A stretch of 64,000 nt of DNA from Sequoia sempervirens (Eukaryota > Streptophyta > Pinopsida > Cupressales > Cupressaceae), in NCBI GenBank assembly GCA_007258455.2, contig VDFB02254964.1:1-64000 (forward strand), written 5' to 3'. The notes below the pieces were generated by a model that was not told where the DNA came from, did no database searches, and saw only the letters and a list, made by a program, of their open reading frames with translations. The position numbers were made by a program, and so were the translations under genes. Of this stretch, positions 10,721-23,299 are shown piece after piece. The stretch's first letter is position 1. Each line of letters begins with the position of its first letter.

Positions 10721-12639
10721 GGGATTGATTCACCCTAGGTGGCGAATGAGTCCCAAGAGATGACTATTTTAATTTTTTTCTAATTTTTTTGAGTCTTTTT
10801 TGTAAATTCTGAACTCTATACATTGTAACTTTAGAATGCAAATACATAGATGAAAAGAAATGCCCAAATTTAAGATAAAAAATTCTTTTACTAAGGCAAT
10901 GTTTTTAAGAAATTTAAACAATGCAAGAGCCTACAATAATGAAGACCTCAAATGCAATTAGAAATGTAAATCAGAATGTTATTATACTCAAATGTCAAGT
11001 TCACCAAATTGTGACATATTTTTGGGAACCTAATGCTTCTCTTGCACTTATAGGGTTTTTCACCTAAAAGGAGAGAGATTAGATCCAAAAATGCTAATGT
11101 AACACTCAAATTAGGATGTATGCGATGTGATATGATGTAAATGAACTTAACTAAATGCAACAGATTAATCTAAATGACTAAAAATGAATGCAAAACTAAG
11201 ATTTAGGCTTTCTTTGAAAACATAGTGTGATATGTAGAAAGATAGAAATAATGAACAAAAATATAATATTTGACTAAACAGAGGGCTATTTCTGAGAATG
11301 TGAACACCTAGAAATTTGTAGAGGACTAAATAACAAACTAAAAACCTGATGATATCTGGACTTTAGCTGACTGGGACTCATTCGCCAAGGGTGGTGAATC
11401 AGTCCTGAATCAGGACTTTTTTGAACAAAACTTGATTTCTGACTGTCGAGGACCTGAAATAACATATTACTCAATTTTTCATCTCAGGTGGGACTCATTC
11501 ACCAAACATGGAAAATCAGTCCACCTTTAGATTCTTGCAAATTCAAGATTTAGATCTGCACCTTGACACTTGTACAACAAATTTTGATGAAGCCCCGATT
11601 CCATATCTCGAAAAAATCCCTACAAAACAACTTAAAAGTATTGGTCTAATGGGGGGTTTTCCTTGGTCAAACCCCTAGATTGTTAATAAAACCTTGAATA
11701 GAGAAAAATATGCAAAAACCCTAGCCTTAGTTGTGTTAAAGACTAGGAAAGGCAGAATCATGACAAAAACCATATTCTATTGATCTAGAATAAGTTATGC
11801 AAGAATGATTGAAAGGATGCAAGATCTCTACCCTAGAAACCTTACAACACATGAAATATTGATAATAAATGACATGTAAATGCTAAACAAACACAATGAA
11901 AACCTTGATCTGAAGATAGAGTAACAATGGAAGATGGAATCAATAGGAAACCAAGTCCTTAGGCATGATTTGGTGGCTAGTTGCACCTCTTCACCTTAGA
12001 TTTCTTCATGATTCGCCATAGGCATCCATCATCAACCCTTTGCAATGTTGGATCTTGACAATATAAGTGAGCTCCAAGACCTGCAAAAACCCTAGTTTGT
12101 TGTCCTAAAACTTCAACTTTTTATGATGCAACTTGTTGTTGTATGCTTTTCACTCTTAGATAATGATAATGTGTAGATAAAAAGTGATCTCTAGTTGTGT
12201 AAAATGACTTAAAATGTGTATTTATAGGCAAAAACACCTTATTTTCCTATTAAATAGACCTAAGAGGCTGACATTCACTAGAAATAAGAATTAAATTGAT
12301 TAAATTACTACTTGATTTTGAATTTTCTCTCAAAGGGGACTCATTCGCCACCCTTGGTGAATGAGTCTTAGCAGAGGGGACTCAGTCACCAAGGGTGTAA
12401 AATGGGTCCCACTACAGTTGTTTGAAGGTGGGTTGTCAGGGTATGATGTCATGAAGTGTTGTTTGTTGGGTTTTATGTGATTTCTCATGTGAAACGGGCC
12501 TCTAGATCAAAATTAATAGTTCTAAGGGGCCTATATAATGTCATTTTGAAGGGGAAATGGTATGAAGGGACTCAAAAGTGGGTTTAAGTATGCATGAAAT
12601 TGTCTCTTTTCTCAAGAGGGTCCAATTTTCAATGGTACA
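10721..12639 (-). repeat. 5' LTR of the Tat-like element (inner edge uncertain)
   Basis: From about 11,243 to 12,639 this matches bases 1-1395 in direct orientation. The outer edge at 12,639 reads TGTACC on the minus strand, the expected TG start. The stretch 10,721-11,242 corresponds to sequence left of the window; it carries another copy of the LTR hairpin motif at 10,721-10,754, so the LTR probably reaches at least this far. I found no convincing tRNA primer-binding site to fix the inner edge. Confidence 0.75.
12335..12410. repeat. Pair of hairpin motifs in the 5' LTR
   Basis: Two neighbouring copies (12,335-12,368 and 12,376-12,410) of a stem-loop motif. The stem arms are variants of GGGACTCATTCGCC and its complement, with a 6-7 nt loop (ACCCTT or AAGGGTG). 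The corresponding pair in the 3' LTR is at 1092-1125 and 1132-1166. Confidence 0.8.
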
Positions 12640-14529
12640 ACGTTAATAAACATCATAATGGTTAGAAAACTCAATATGAACTCTACAACAAGTAGTGTGT
12701 GTGTGATTTATTTATCTTCTCCTTGCATTTTTAACTACATGTTCTTCTAGTGCTAGAGGATTTTCTTGTTTCCTCATCATGATGTTGAATACTACATGTT
12801 CACAAACACACATAGAACAAAATTTTAAGTAATGCATTTTATGAAACATATTGATAATGCTGATTACATTGCATTTTATAGAACACACCAAAGCATTTTA
12901 TGAAAGAAGGCAGGGAAGTGTTTGGAATTATCAAACATGTTTATGCTACAAAAAATTTCATATATACATCTACCTCCATACCGCAAGAGAAGTACTTGTA
13001 ATGCATTTTTTCAAACATATCCATACTGCTGATTACATTACATTTTATGAAACACACCAAGCATTTTATGAAACATATTGATATTGTTGATTACATTGCA
13101 TTGCATATCTTTAAAACTCAAAGAATTAATTTACATTGCACAACTAATGTGACTTATAAAACATTGCATATCTAATAAAACATTGATTTCCCCAACCTAG
13201 GGTTTATAGTGAACTTCAAAAAACCCATAACTTTTGATGCGTTTGGGGAAAATATATGAAACTTGGTACTAATATTTTGTAGGCCTATATGCATGTGCTA
13301 ACAATAGGAGGGTTTCTAAATCATCACTCTGTGTCAAACCCAGGATATGAGTTGTTGCCACATTTTGAAACTAGAGAATATTGCGCTTATTGTTGTCAAA
13401 ACCACATTGTGATTGTTAACCAAGCCATGAAGAACGCGAATTCAAAGAAGGGTTTGTGATGCTATATATTGGAATTATTCACTATTTCTTTGGCAATAAG
13501 GTAACATAGAAAGACAAAAAGAATTTTCAATTGCACAAAATTAAATTCCCTTAAATTTTATTTCTTATAAAGGTAAATGATATGAATGAATGGAAACTTG
13601 CATTAAACCAACTATGTCTTGAGTCACTTGAATTTATCTAAGATCATGATGAAGGTGATTTTTTTATGGCACAAATAAATTAATGGAAACTTGCAAATTA
13701 ACATTGATGAAATCTCTTAGGTTTTCCAAATTAATTGAAAATAAAAAATTTCCCACAACCATCACTAATAATGAATTTGAATCTATTATGCCATGTTTTT
13801 CATTTTATATATTCAAGATCCTAAAAATTAAACATTTACATGCAAGATCCATCTAATTTAATATTGAATTCTATGTGTAACAATGAAGATTAATGAAATC
13901 ATCAAATGAATGGTCTATAAATTGTCAAAAATAACAAAAAAATTGAATATAAACATCTACCTAAAATGAAATAGATTAAATTCCACTAGCCATGCTAGAA
14001 ATGGACTACTATAAGCAATGAACATAGAATTCATAAGAAAATTTGTGTTAAGTTGATGTTGTTTATATAAGTTTAAACATGAATTCATCTAAATTATGTC
14101 ATGTTTTTCATTTTTTTTCTTCAAACCCATAAAAATTAATCTTTTTTATGCAACTCCCATCTAATTCAATGTTGAATTCTATGTCCAATTGTTATGATTA
14201 ATAAAATCATTAAAGGAATTTAGTTTATTTTCAAAAACAAACAAATATACTAAATATAAACATTTCAATATTACCAAAATGAATATATTACCTGAGATAA
14301 TGCAAAATGATGTAGAAACTTCAAAATGTCTTCATCTATGTTGTCTAGCATGCAAATTGGTGGTAAAAAGGTGATGGATCAAGCCTAGATTGGTACAAGA
14401 GTCAAATGCATAAAAAAGGAATTTTTGAGTCAACTAAAGCATTGCACAAGACAAATGCAGAAGCATGTGGGCCTGAATCACAGGGTCAACCTCTATTTTA
14501 CCATTTCAAGGTAAAACAAATTTGTAGCT
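12640..14529. other. AT-rich spacer with a local duplication
   Basis: No gene found. A segment built on GCATTTTATGAAACA and CTGATTACATTGCATT occurs at about 12,832-12,907 and again at 13,001-13,105. The short open frame at 12,851-13,081 is made of this repeat and is not a credible gene. The remainder (13,110-14,529) is unremarkable AT-rich sequence. Confidence 0.6.
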
Positions 14530-14567
14530 CACCAAATTTGGTGCTCGCCGAATTTGGCGAGCGCCAA
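14530..14567. repeat. Cluster of overlapping short palindromes
   Basis: Three overlapping inverted repeats: CACCAAATTTGGTG (14,530-14,543), GCTCGCCGAATTTGGCGAGC (14,543-14,562) and TTGGCGAGCGCCAA (14,554-14,567). The cluster lies just left of the GA-rich satellite. Confidence 0.8.
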
Positions 14568-14599
14568 ATTTGTTGCTTAAAAATGTTTTCACAATATAG

Positions 14600-14966
14600 A
14601 GAAGAAGGGAGTGAGACTTGAGATAGATGGATAGGGGATAGGAGTGAGAGAGATTAGCTTAGGTAGTGTGGTAGGGACTGCGACCTAATAGAGATAGAGA
14701 CTTGAGAGGATATAAATTTATCCAGTTAGGGTGGGAGGAAAGACCTTACAATAGGAGAGGGGTTGGAGTGAAATAGATTTGTCTAGGTAGGGTGGGAGGT
14801 ACATGAGACCTAACAAAGAAGGAGTGTGAGAGAGGGTATTGGAGTGAGATAGATTAGTCTAGGTTGTGGGAGGGAGTGAGACCTAAGAGAGAGAGACTTG
14901 ATAGGGAGAGAGAGTTAGTTAGTTAGGGTGGGGGTAAGACCTAAGAGAGGGGTGGGAGGGAAAGAC
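14600..14966. repeat. GA-rich satellite, left block
   Basis: Purine-rich on the plus strand, with recurring phrases such as TAGGTAGGGTGGGAGG and GAGACCTAAGAGAG. The same phrases recur at 25,150-25,330, so this block and the one on the right belong to one satellite family. Confidence 0.8.
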
Positions 14967-15611
14967 CCTCCACCCTCTATCCTCAACCCTCTACCCTCAA
15001 CCCTTGATCCTCAACCCTCAACCCTTAAACCACAAACCCTCAACCCTTAAACCCTTAAACCCTCAACCTGCCCCTCTGTCTATCTGTCAACCCTACCCCC
15101 TCCTAAACCCTTAAACCTCTACCCTCTACCCTCTACCATAAACCCTAAACCCCCCCTCTCCCTCTCAACCCTAAACCCTTAAACCCTAAACCTTAAACCC
15201 TAAACCATTAAACCCTCTAACCTCAACCCTCCACACTAAACCCTCTACCCTCTAACCTAAACCCTCAATGCTCAACCCTCAACACTTAAACCCTAAAACC
15301 CTAAAACCATCAAGCCCCCCCTCTCTCTACCCTCTACCCTCTACCCTTAAACCTCAAAACACTTAAACCCCCAACTCCCCTCTCTCTCTCAACCCTACAC
15401 CCTCTACCTTTAAACCATAAACTGTGAAACCCTAAACCCTCTACCCTTAAGCATTAAACCCTAAGACCTTAAACCATCCACCCTCTGCCCTTAACATTCT
15501 ACCTCTACCCTCAACCCTCTCTCTATCTCTCTCTACCCTCTACCCTCTATCATCTACCCTAACCCTCTACCCTCTACCCTCTACCTTTTTACCCTTAACC
15601 TTAAACCCTCA

Positions 15612-15658
<47 letters not shown>

Positions 15659-18084
15659 ACACCTCTACCTCTTAAACCCTAAACCCTAAACATTTAAACC
15701 CCTCACCCTCTAAATTTTTAACCCTCAACCATCTACCCTCTACCCTTAACCCTCAACCCTCAACCCCTCCACCCCTTAAAACCCTCAACCCTTAAACACT
15801 AACCCATAAACCCTAAACCCTTAAACCCTCTACCTTCTACCCTCAACCCTCCTATCTTTGTCTCTCTGCCTATCTCACCCTACCCTCTACCCTCTACCCT
15901 TAACCCTTAAACCCTAAACCCTAAACCCTCAACCCTTGCAAACCCTAAACCCTAAACCCTTAAATCCTCTACCTTTAACCCTCTCCCCACCCCACCCTCT
16001 CTATGTCTTTGTCTCTATCTCTATCTCTCTCTACCCTCTACCCTCAACCCTCTTCCCTCAACCCTCAACCCTCAACCCTTAAACCCTTAAAACCTCAACC
16101 CCCCTCTCTCTATCTCACTCTCAACCCTACACCCTCTACCACTAAATTTAAACCCTAAAACGTTAAACCCTCTACCCTCTACCCTCTACCCTCTACCCTT
16201 AAACCATAAACCATTAAACCCTTAACCCTTAAACTGTAAATCATAAACTTTAAACACTTAAACCCTCTAACCTCAACCCTCTACCCACTACCCTCAACCC
16301 TTCACCCTCAACCCTCCACCATTAAACACTAAAACCCTAAAACCCCCAACCCCCTCTCTCTCTCTCAACCCTACACCCTCTACCCTTAAACCGTGAACCC
16401 TAAATCCTAAACCCTTAAACCATAAGCCCTAAACACTTAAACCCTCTACCCTCTACCCTCAACCCTCTCTCTCTCTATCTCTCTCTACCCTCTACCTTCT
16501 ACCCTCAATCCTCTACCCTAAACCATTTACCATCAACCCTCAACCCTTAAACCCTAAAACCCTAAAATCCCCAACCCCCCCTCTTTCTCTCTCTCTCTCT
16601 CAACACTACACCCTCTATCCTTAAATTGTAAACACTAAACCCTAAACCCTAAACACTTAAACCCTCTACCCTTAACCCTCTACCCTCAACCCTCTATCTC
16701 TCTATCATTGTCTCTCTCTCTCTCTCTACCATCTATCCTCAACCCTCAAACCTTAAACCCTTAAACCCTCAACCCACCCTCTCTCTCTCAACCCTACAAC
16801 CTCTACCTGTAACCCTTAAAACCTTAAACCCTCTAACTCTACTCCTTAACCCTCAACCCTCTACCTCTTTTCCTCAACCCTCAACCCTACACCTCTACCC
16901 TTAACCCCAAAACCCTAAACCCTAAATCCTAAACCCTTAAACCCTAAACCTTAAACCCTTAACCATCTACCTCTACCCTCTACCCTTAACCCTCTACCCT
17001 CTACCCTCCACCCTTAAATCCTAAACCCTTAAATGCTCAAGCCTTAAACCCTCTACCCTTAACCCTCTCTCTCTCTCTAGCCTCTAGCCTCTACCCTATA
17101 CCCTCAAGCCTCAAGCCTCAACCCTCAACCCTTAAACCCTAAAACCCTAAAACCCTCAACCCCTCTCTCTCTTTCAACCCTACACCCTCTACCCTTAAAT
17201 TGTAAACCATAATCCCTAAACCCTAAACCCTAAACCCTCTACCCTTAACCCTTAAACCCTTAACCCCCCCTCTCTCTCTCAACCCTACATCCTCTACCTT
17301 TAAACCATAAACCATAAACCATAATCCATAAACCCTAAACCATCTACCCTTAACCCTTAATCCCGAAAGCCTAAACCCTCTACCCTCTACCCTCAATCCT
17401 CAACCCTTAAACCCTAAAACCTTCAACCCTCAACCCACTACCCTCTACCCTTAACCATTAAACCTTAAACCCTCTACCCTTAAACAATAAACCCTATACC
17501 CTCAACCTTTAATCCATAAACCCTCAACTCTACCATAATCCCTCAACCCTCAATGCTTAATCCCTCAACCATTAAACCCTCAACCCTTAAACCCTAAACC
17601 CTAAAACCTAAACCCTCTACACTCTACCCTTAAAAATTAAACCCTAAACCCTTAAACCCTTAAACACTCTACCCTCCACCCATAACCCTCTACCCTCAAC
17701 CCTAAACCCTCTCCCTCTCTCTCTCTCTCTTTACCCTAAACCATCAACCCTATAGGTCCTCAACCCTATGCCCTCAATTATCAACCCTCTAACCTAAACA
17801 TTGGATCCTCAATCCTCATCTATCTCTACCCCTTCCTCCTCTTCTCTCCTCTCTATCTCACTTCTCCCTCCATTCATCCCTCCATCCATTCCTCCATCTC
17901 TACCCTAATCCCTCAACCCTTAAACCCTAAACCCTCTACTCTCTACCCTCAACCTAATACCCTCTACCCTCAAACCTAATCCCTAAACCCTATAACCTCG
18001 ACCCTTAAACACTCAACCCTAAACCCTTAACCCTCTTTCCCTCTCTCACTCCCTCTCACTCTCTCTCAAGTCTCTCCCTCCTAC
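14967..18084. repeat. Degenerate interstitial telomere-like tract (C-strand)
   Basis: About 3.1 kb of CCCTAAA-type heptamers, the plant telomere repeat, mixed with variants CCCTCTA, CCCTCAA and CCCTTAA and broken by CT microsatellites (for example near 15,617-15,652). All of it shows the C-rich strand on plus, so it is one orientation and not a head-to-head fusion. It is flanked on both sides by GA-rich satellite, with abrupt pyrimidine/purine switches at about 14,966 and 18,084. Confidence 0.9.
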
Positions 18085-18843
18085 CTGGGAGAGGGGGAGA
18101 GAGAGAGGGGAGAGAGAGAGGAGAAAGAGAGGGAGGGGGAGAGAGAGGGAGTGGGAGATAGAGGGATGGGAGAGATATAGAGGGAGTGAGAGAGACTAAG
18201 GGAGAGATAGAGGGAGTGAGAGAGAGAGGGGGAGAGAGGAGAGAGGGATTTAGTGAGAGAGAGAGGGAGTTAGTGAGAGAGAGAGAGACCTAAGAGAGGG
18301 AGAGGGGGTAGAGGGAGATACTTGAGAGAGAGATGGAGGGAGATGGGGTAGGAGGTAGAGACCTAAGAGAGAGGGAGAAGGAGAGAGGGTGGGATGGAGA
18401 TACCTAAGAGAGAGGGAGAGAGGGAGAGGATGGGGGTGGGAGGGAGATACCAAAGAGAGAGGGAGAGAGAGAGAGTAGGAGGGAGATACTTGAGGGAGGG
18501 AGAGGGGGTGGGAGGGAGAAACCTAAGAGAGAGGGAGAGGGAGAGAGGGTGGGAGGGAGAGAACTAAGAGAAAGGGAGAAGGAGACAAAGTGGGAGAGAC
18601 GGGGTGGGAAGGAGAGACCTAAGAGAGTAGGAGAGAGAGGGAGTGGGAGATAGAGGGATGGGAGAGATACAAGTAGTGAGAGAGAGAATTGAGAAAGGGA
18701 GAGGGGGTGGAAAGGAGAGGGAGTTCCCAAGATAGAGGGATGGGAGAAAGATGGAGGGAGTGAGAGAGAGATAGAGAGAGAGGGGGGGTGGGGGGAGATA
18801 CCTAAGAGAGAGGGGGAGAGAGAGATAGGGAGGGGGTGGGAGG
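18085..18843. repeat. GA-rich satellite, middle block
   Basis: Purine-rich array of imperfect units containing GGGAGGGAGATACCTAAGAG and long GA runs. It ends exactly where the TGTTAG-ended insertion begins; the same unit resumes after that insertion at 24,136. Open frames on its minus strand encode only Ser/Leu/Pro runs and are artefacts. Confidence 0.88.
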
Positions 18844-18849
18844 TGTTAG

Positions 18850-20256
18850 AACTATAAAATTTTGAAATTTTTACAGTCTATTACATCCAAGTGTTCCAGC
18901 ATTGAGTCCTCATCATAAGTATAAATGTCCCTCTTTGTATTGTCTTGCTTATTTTCTGTCATAAAATCCATTGAATCCATCAAGTCCTTCATTTTTCATT
19001 AAAAGACCCGAATCGGCAAGACATAGTAAAAGTTTCCCCGATCTGATTTTTCACTAATGTATGTTTGTTGCAGACTATCAGCAGAACAATTTTCTTGTTT
19101 CAGTGACAAAAGGAGTCATCTCGACAAAGGGAATCATTGTCAGAGTGAGGTCATAGAGAATACATTGTGTTTTGCCAACCGGTGCATGTGGGAGTATACC
19201 GGTCAAGCTAAAGGTGTTCTGGATAATGTTTCGGCGAAGTATTTTTTTTCTTGCCGACAGGAATATAGAAAAAATATATATCGGCATATGCTGGGGCATC
19301 AGTGTAATGTCAGGGCGAAGACAATATGTCATACAGACTAATGCATAAAGGGTCGTTTTGGCCAAACTAATTGGTATTGGCATGAATTCATAACAAAGTC
19401 ATTTTGTCTTACTGACTGGCTTGCAAACAAATGTTTTGGTAAGGTCTATGTGTATCGGGGAAGGTCTTAGCGAAGTGGCTATTGTTTCTCCTAACCAAGT
19501 TCAAGGATATTCAAAAGTTATTGGTGAGAGGTCATAGAGTCTTGCCGAATTAAAACTTATGCCGATAGAGATCTGCATTGCCGGGAGAGGAACTTTTCAG
19601 TATAAGTTTCACCAAAGTATGAATATTATACCGACAAATATTTCGGGGTGAGTCTTGCTGAATGGAGTAATATGGAAGAGTGATTTCTGTAAGACATTTA
19701 GTGCCGGTATAAGTCTTTCCGAGTTCTCAGGGTCTTGCTGATTGAATTTATTTCATCAGTAGGATTGTTTTCATCGGCGAAAGGGTGATCTCGTCATAGT
19801 GACTGGAGAATATTTTGAAGAATGCATATCAGTATGGCACCATGAAGTATATGTAATATTTCCTCAACTTGAAGTTGTCATAGCGACATGAAAAATAGAA
19901 GTAATGGTCATCAAGTTGATTCCAAATGCCAGTAAGACCACAGAGTGTCTTGGCGAATGGTGAAATAAACGTTGAAAAGGGATTTTTCCCTAGAGTTGAA
20001 ATTTTCTCATCGGTAGGACATTTGATGGACAGTGCCAGTTTCAAAGGAGGCTTCATTCATGCTTCATTAATGGCGTGATGGGATAAAATAGTAATGACAT
20101 TAGTGTTCTAATCAATTCTTCATTTCTAAATTGATTGCTGGTGAATTGGCATGTTGGACAGAGAACAGAGATATTTTTTCAGTCTGAGGAGCTCGAGTAG
20201 AATATTGTAAGTAATTGCTTCTTTGTTTTTCACATTTTGATTATGTAAGCTTGAAA
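18850..20256. other. 5' non-coding part of the insertion
   Basis: About 1.4 kb without a credible gene. The pentamer GCCGA (or its complement TCGGC) recurs many times in phrases such as CTTGCCGACAG and GTCTTGCCGAATT. This resembles a regulatory or LTR-like region, but no promoter element could be fixed. Confidence 0.4.
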
Positions 20257-23200
20257 ATGGAGTCTTCTGGTTCTGGAAAGGGTAAGGGTAGAAAGCTTGG
20301 TGAGAGTAGTCAGTCGAAGGGAAAGAAACAAAAGACTAATATGGAGCATGGAGGCACTAAAAGGAGGTTGAACCAAGACCTCATTGATCAACTACCTGGT
20401 TTAGGTCCTAAAGCTAGAAGGTCTGTATAACTTAGGGTAGAGGTTGATAAGCTAGATGATAAATGCAAGTTCATAGGTGATGTCTGGACTGTTATAAGAG
20501 GGTATGAGCTTTTCAATTTCCACTACCATAGGAGGAACCATTTTGACCCAGTCTGTAATCCATGGAAGTTGAATGTAGGGAAGTTGTGTGCCCTAATGTA
20601 TTTGTTAATGTTGAATTGGTAAAATTGCTTGTTGATCATTATGATCCAAAGCATAAAGCTATATGTGATCCTTCTGGAAAACCACAGATACATATGTCAA
20701 AAGAAGCAATTGGTGAGGTTTTCAAACTGGAAGGGTTTTGCAATGAGGAAATTAATTGTGAGGAGTTGCAGAAGGAATTTTCAAGGATGGATACAAGTTA
20801 CAACTTGGGTTGGAGGTTACCAATTCACAGGGTCAAATAGGGTAACAAGCCAGAACCTTTGGAAGATAGTGAAGGGCCTCCCTATCATGTAGATTTGTTT
20901 GAACCCTATATGAAGTACACATATTTTTTAGTGTGTCAGGTATTAGCGATGGATTCCCTTGAATTCATGTCAATGGTGCCAATGGTTATCACAGCGGATA
21001 TTCAATATCACAATTCCAGGCCATTTGATTATGCTTCATATGTTTCTAATGAGCTTAATTCAGGATTGATGGCTATAAAGGGTGGAGCTTCAATTGTTCA
21101 CCTCAAAAATTATTCATTGTTGATGCATTTAGTGCTATATTTTGGACAGGAGTTAGGGGTATGGCCTCCATAGATGAGAGTTTCTCAAATTGGCAAGGAG
21201 GGTGAAGCATTGCCTGTTCAATTGTGGACTGTCATTTGGGACTGTAGGTTTGTTGGTTCTAGTTTTATTCATTTTGAAGAGCATTTTGTAAAAACATTGT
21301 ATAAATTATATCATTATCCTTGTAATTATTCATTGATTGATGAGATCAAAAGATTCCTTTAGCCTAAAGACTTCAATGGGCCAATTGATCATAATTGGGG
21401 AGACTGGTATTGTTTGGAGGGAGCTACAGTAATTAGAGTGTATGGATTTGAAGATGCTCCTTTTATTCTGCCAAGGATAGTTCCAAATAGGGTTGCATAT
21501 TTGGAAATTGTTAGACAAATGGATTACTGTAGTGTGATGCAATTCAGTTCTTTTGGGAAGCAGGATTTTATGCCTAGTACTTTATGTTTTGGTGATTTCA
21601 CTGTATTGGCTAAAGAGGGATATAATTCAATCCTTGAAAAATTGTTGCATTATAATATGAAAAGAGGACCAACTAGGAAAAACTTTGATCCTGAAGGATA
21701 TATCAATTCAGCCAAAGAAAGGATTAACTTTGGAGGGTATTGGCATGCACCCTATCCTTTTGATGATATGATCAGGAATCTGGATGAAGATGAAGTAGAA
21801 ATGGTAGTTGAAAGGTATAACCAAGGGCTTCAGGATATTGAGCTATTGTCTTCTGGAGATGAAGAAGCACCTAGAGCTAATGTGCCATAGGGTAAAATAG
21901 AGAAGGTATCCCAGATGAGGACTCAGCAATATGTTTGCCCAGTTAGAGAACAAAGTATTGAAAGTAGTGATGTGGATACAAGGCACATGGAGTATAGGTC
22001 ATTTGTCTCTGATGATGAGTTTATACATTCCCCAGAGTTGAAGGCATTCTTGTACAAGCAGAAGGGGAAGGAAATACGAGAGAATGTTGATGATGTTACA
22101 TCTGGAAATGAGGAACAATTGTTGGCTCAATTGAGAAGATGTGTGGATGATGAAATGACAAATATGACTCCTGAAATGGGGAGGAAAATGTTGGAGAGTG
22201 CTGGTGTCATGATCTTTCCTAGCCTTGATTTGAACTCTACATTGTTCTTTGATAGTTTCTTGAAGGGCAGTAATGCTACTCACAAGCTTGATAAAGAAAA
22301 GGTGACAGAAGTGTATGCAGGCTCCAAGTATAATACTAATGAGGGATCAATGTTGATATGGGCTGTGTACCCACCCCATAGGAAATCAATGGTACTTGAT
22401 ACAAAGAAGGCATTTGGCTATGTTTTGACTCTAAAGGCTAGAGAATTTGATCTTGTAGCTACTGCAGATATTGAGGTAAATATTGCAAAGTTGAATAAAG
22501 CACAAATTCAGCTGTTGATAAAAGAAAGAGAAATGTATAAAGCAAATAATGAAAAGTTGCTGAGAGAAAATGATAGACTCAAAGACTTGGTTGGTGTTTC
22601 AATGGGGACAACCAAAATGACCACTCAAGGAGAAATCTCTCAGGCAAAAGACCATTGGGTAGGGTCAAGTGCTTATTCTCAGGGAAAGCATGATGCTATT
22701 GCTGCAATTTTCAAGAAGATGCAGGATCATTTGACATCCTGGTTGAATAAATTGTAGGGAAAATACTCTCATACTCTTGCTGCATTGAAGGAGCACACAA
22801 GGATGGATGGATGAATCATGGAGAAATTTCATGAGTTGGCTCAAAGTGATGAAGCTAACAGTTCTGCACTTGAAGCTGCAAATCATATAATCAATCACCA
22901 TCGGAATTTCTATGATGAATTGCAAGGGGATGAACAGGGGTTAATTGCAGCTGCTGAGAAAACTGTAATTGCATTTTCTGATGATAATGGGAATTTGAAA
23001 GAAGCCACCAAATGGAAAAATGAATGTGAGTTAATGCTGAATGAAATAATGAAGATAGCTTCCGCAAAGGATACAACATTGGAAGAAGTGAGCAAGCAAA
23101 ATGAGGAAATGGTCAAGATGGAAGTCATGATCCAGAATGCTGTTGGAGATGCAGACACATATGAGCGCCAGGATTATTTGGAACACCTCAATAAGACTCA

Positions 23201-23299
23201 CTTATGGCTAAATAGAGCCTATTTATTCTCTATCTTTTGTTTTATAATATGTATTTTCTATTTTCGAAAGGATGCGTCCTTTCGTATTCTCAATGTATA
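20257..23299 (+). pseudogene. Decayed transposon-type gene, about 1,000 codons, family unknown
   Basis: The product starts MESSGSGKGKGRKLGES, a basic Lys/Ser-rich leader. After one frameshift near 20,575-20,600 a single frame runs to 23,299 through six stops (five TAG, one TGA); a seventh stop (TAA, 20,428) lies in the leader frame. The middle contains blocks such as IHMSKEAIGEVFKLEGF, YTYFLVCQVLAMDSLEFM and PFDYASYVSNELNSGL. Their layout reminds me of plant 'putative transposon protein' and Athila ORF1 families, but I cannot name it. Near 22,440-22,600 there is a likely coiled coil (KLNKAQIQLLIKEREMYK, then NEKLLRENDRLKDLV), and a second helical segment lies at 22,818-23,200. The last 25 residues are hydrophobic and may be read-through. 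Good overall frame conservation suggests it was once selected. Confidence 0.65.

Larger units (their letters stand above)
1..12639 (-). mobile_element. Decayed Ty3/gypsy LTR retrotransposon, Tat/Ogre-like
   Basis: Two directly repeated LTRs bracket a minus-strand pol region. Read right to left the order is protease, G-patch-like segment, reverse transcriptase, RNase H, a second RNase H and integrase. RT-before-IN is the Ty3/gypsy order, and a second RNase H after the RT-linked one is known from the Tat/Ogre group. All domains carry in-frame stops or frameshifts, so the copy is dead. The left LTR runs off the window, so the target-site duplication cannot be checked. No capsid or CCHC gag is visible in the roughly 1 kb left for it. 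A plus-strand mobile-domain gene lies between integrase and the 3' LTR. Confidence 0.88.

Noticed and set aside
10721..12410. Regularly recurring hairpin motif considered as a CRISPR-like array
   Set aside because: Spacing is irregular, the copies are LTR-internal and duplicated in both LTRs, and the genome is clearly eukaryotic.
18250..18730. Ser/Leu/Pro-rich minus-strand frames
   Set aside because: Repeat translation of the GA satellite, as at 24,102-25,380.
19057..19383. Two overlapping open frames of about 100 codons on opposite strands
   Set aside because: No domain, low likelihood of coding, and located in the non-coding 5' part of the insertion.
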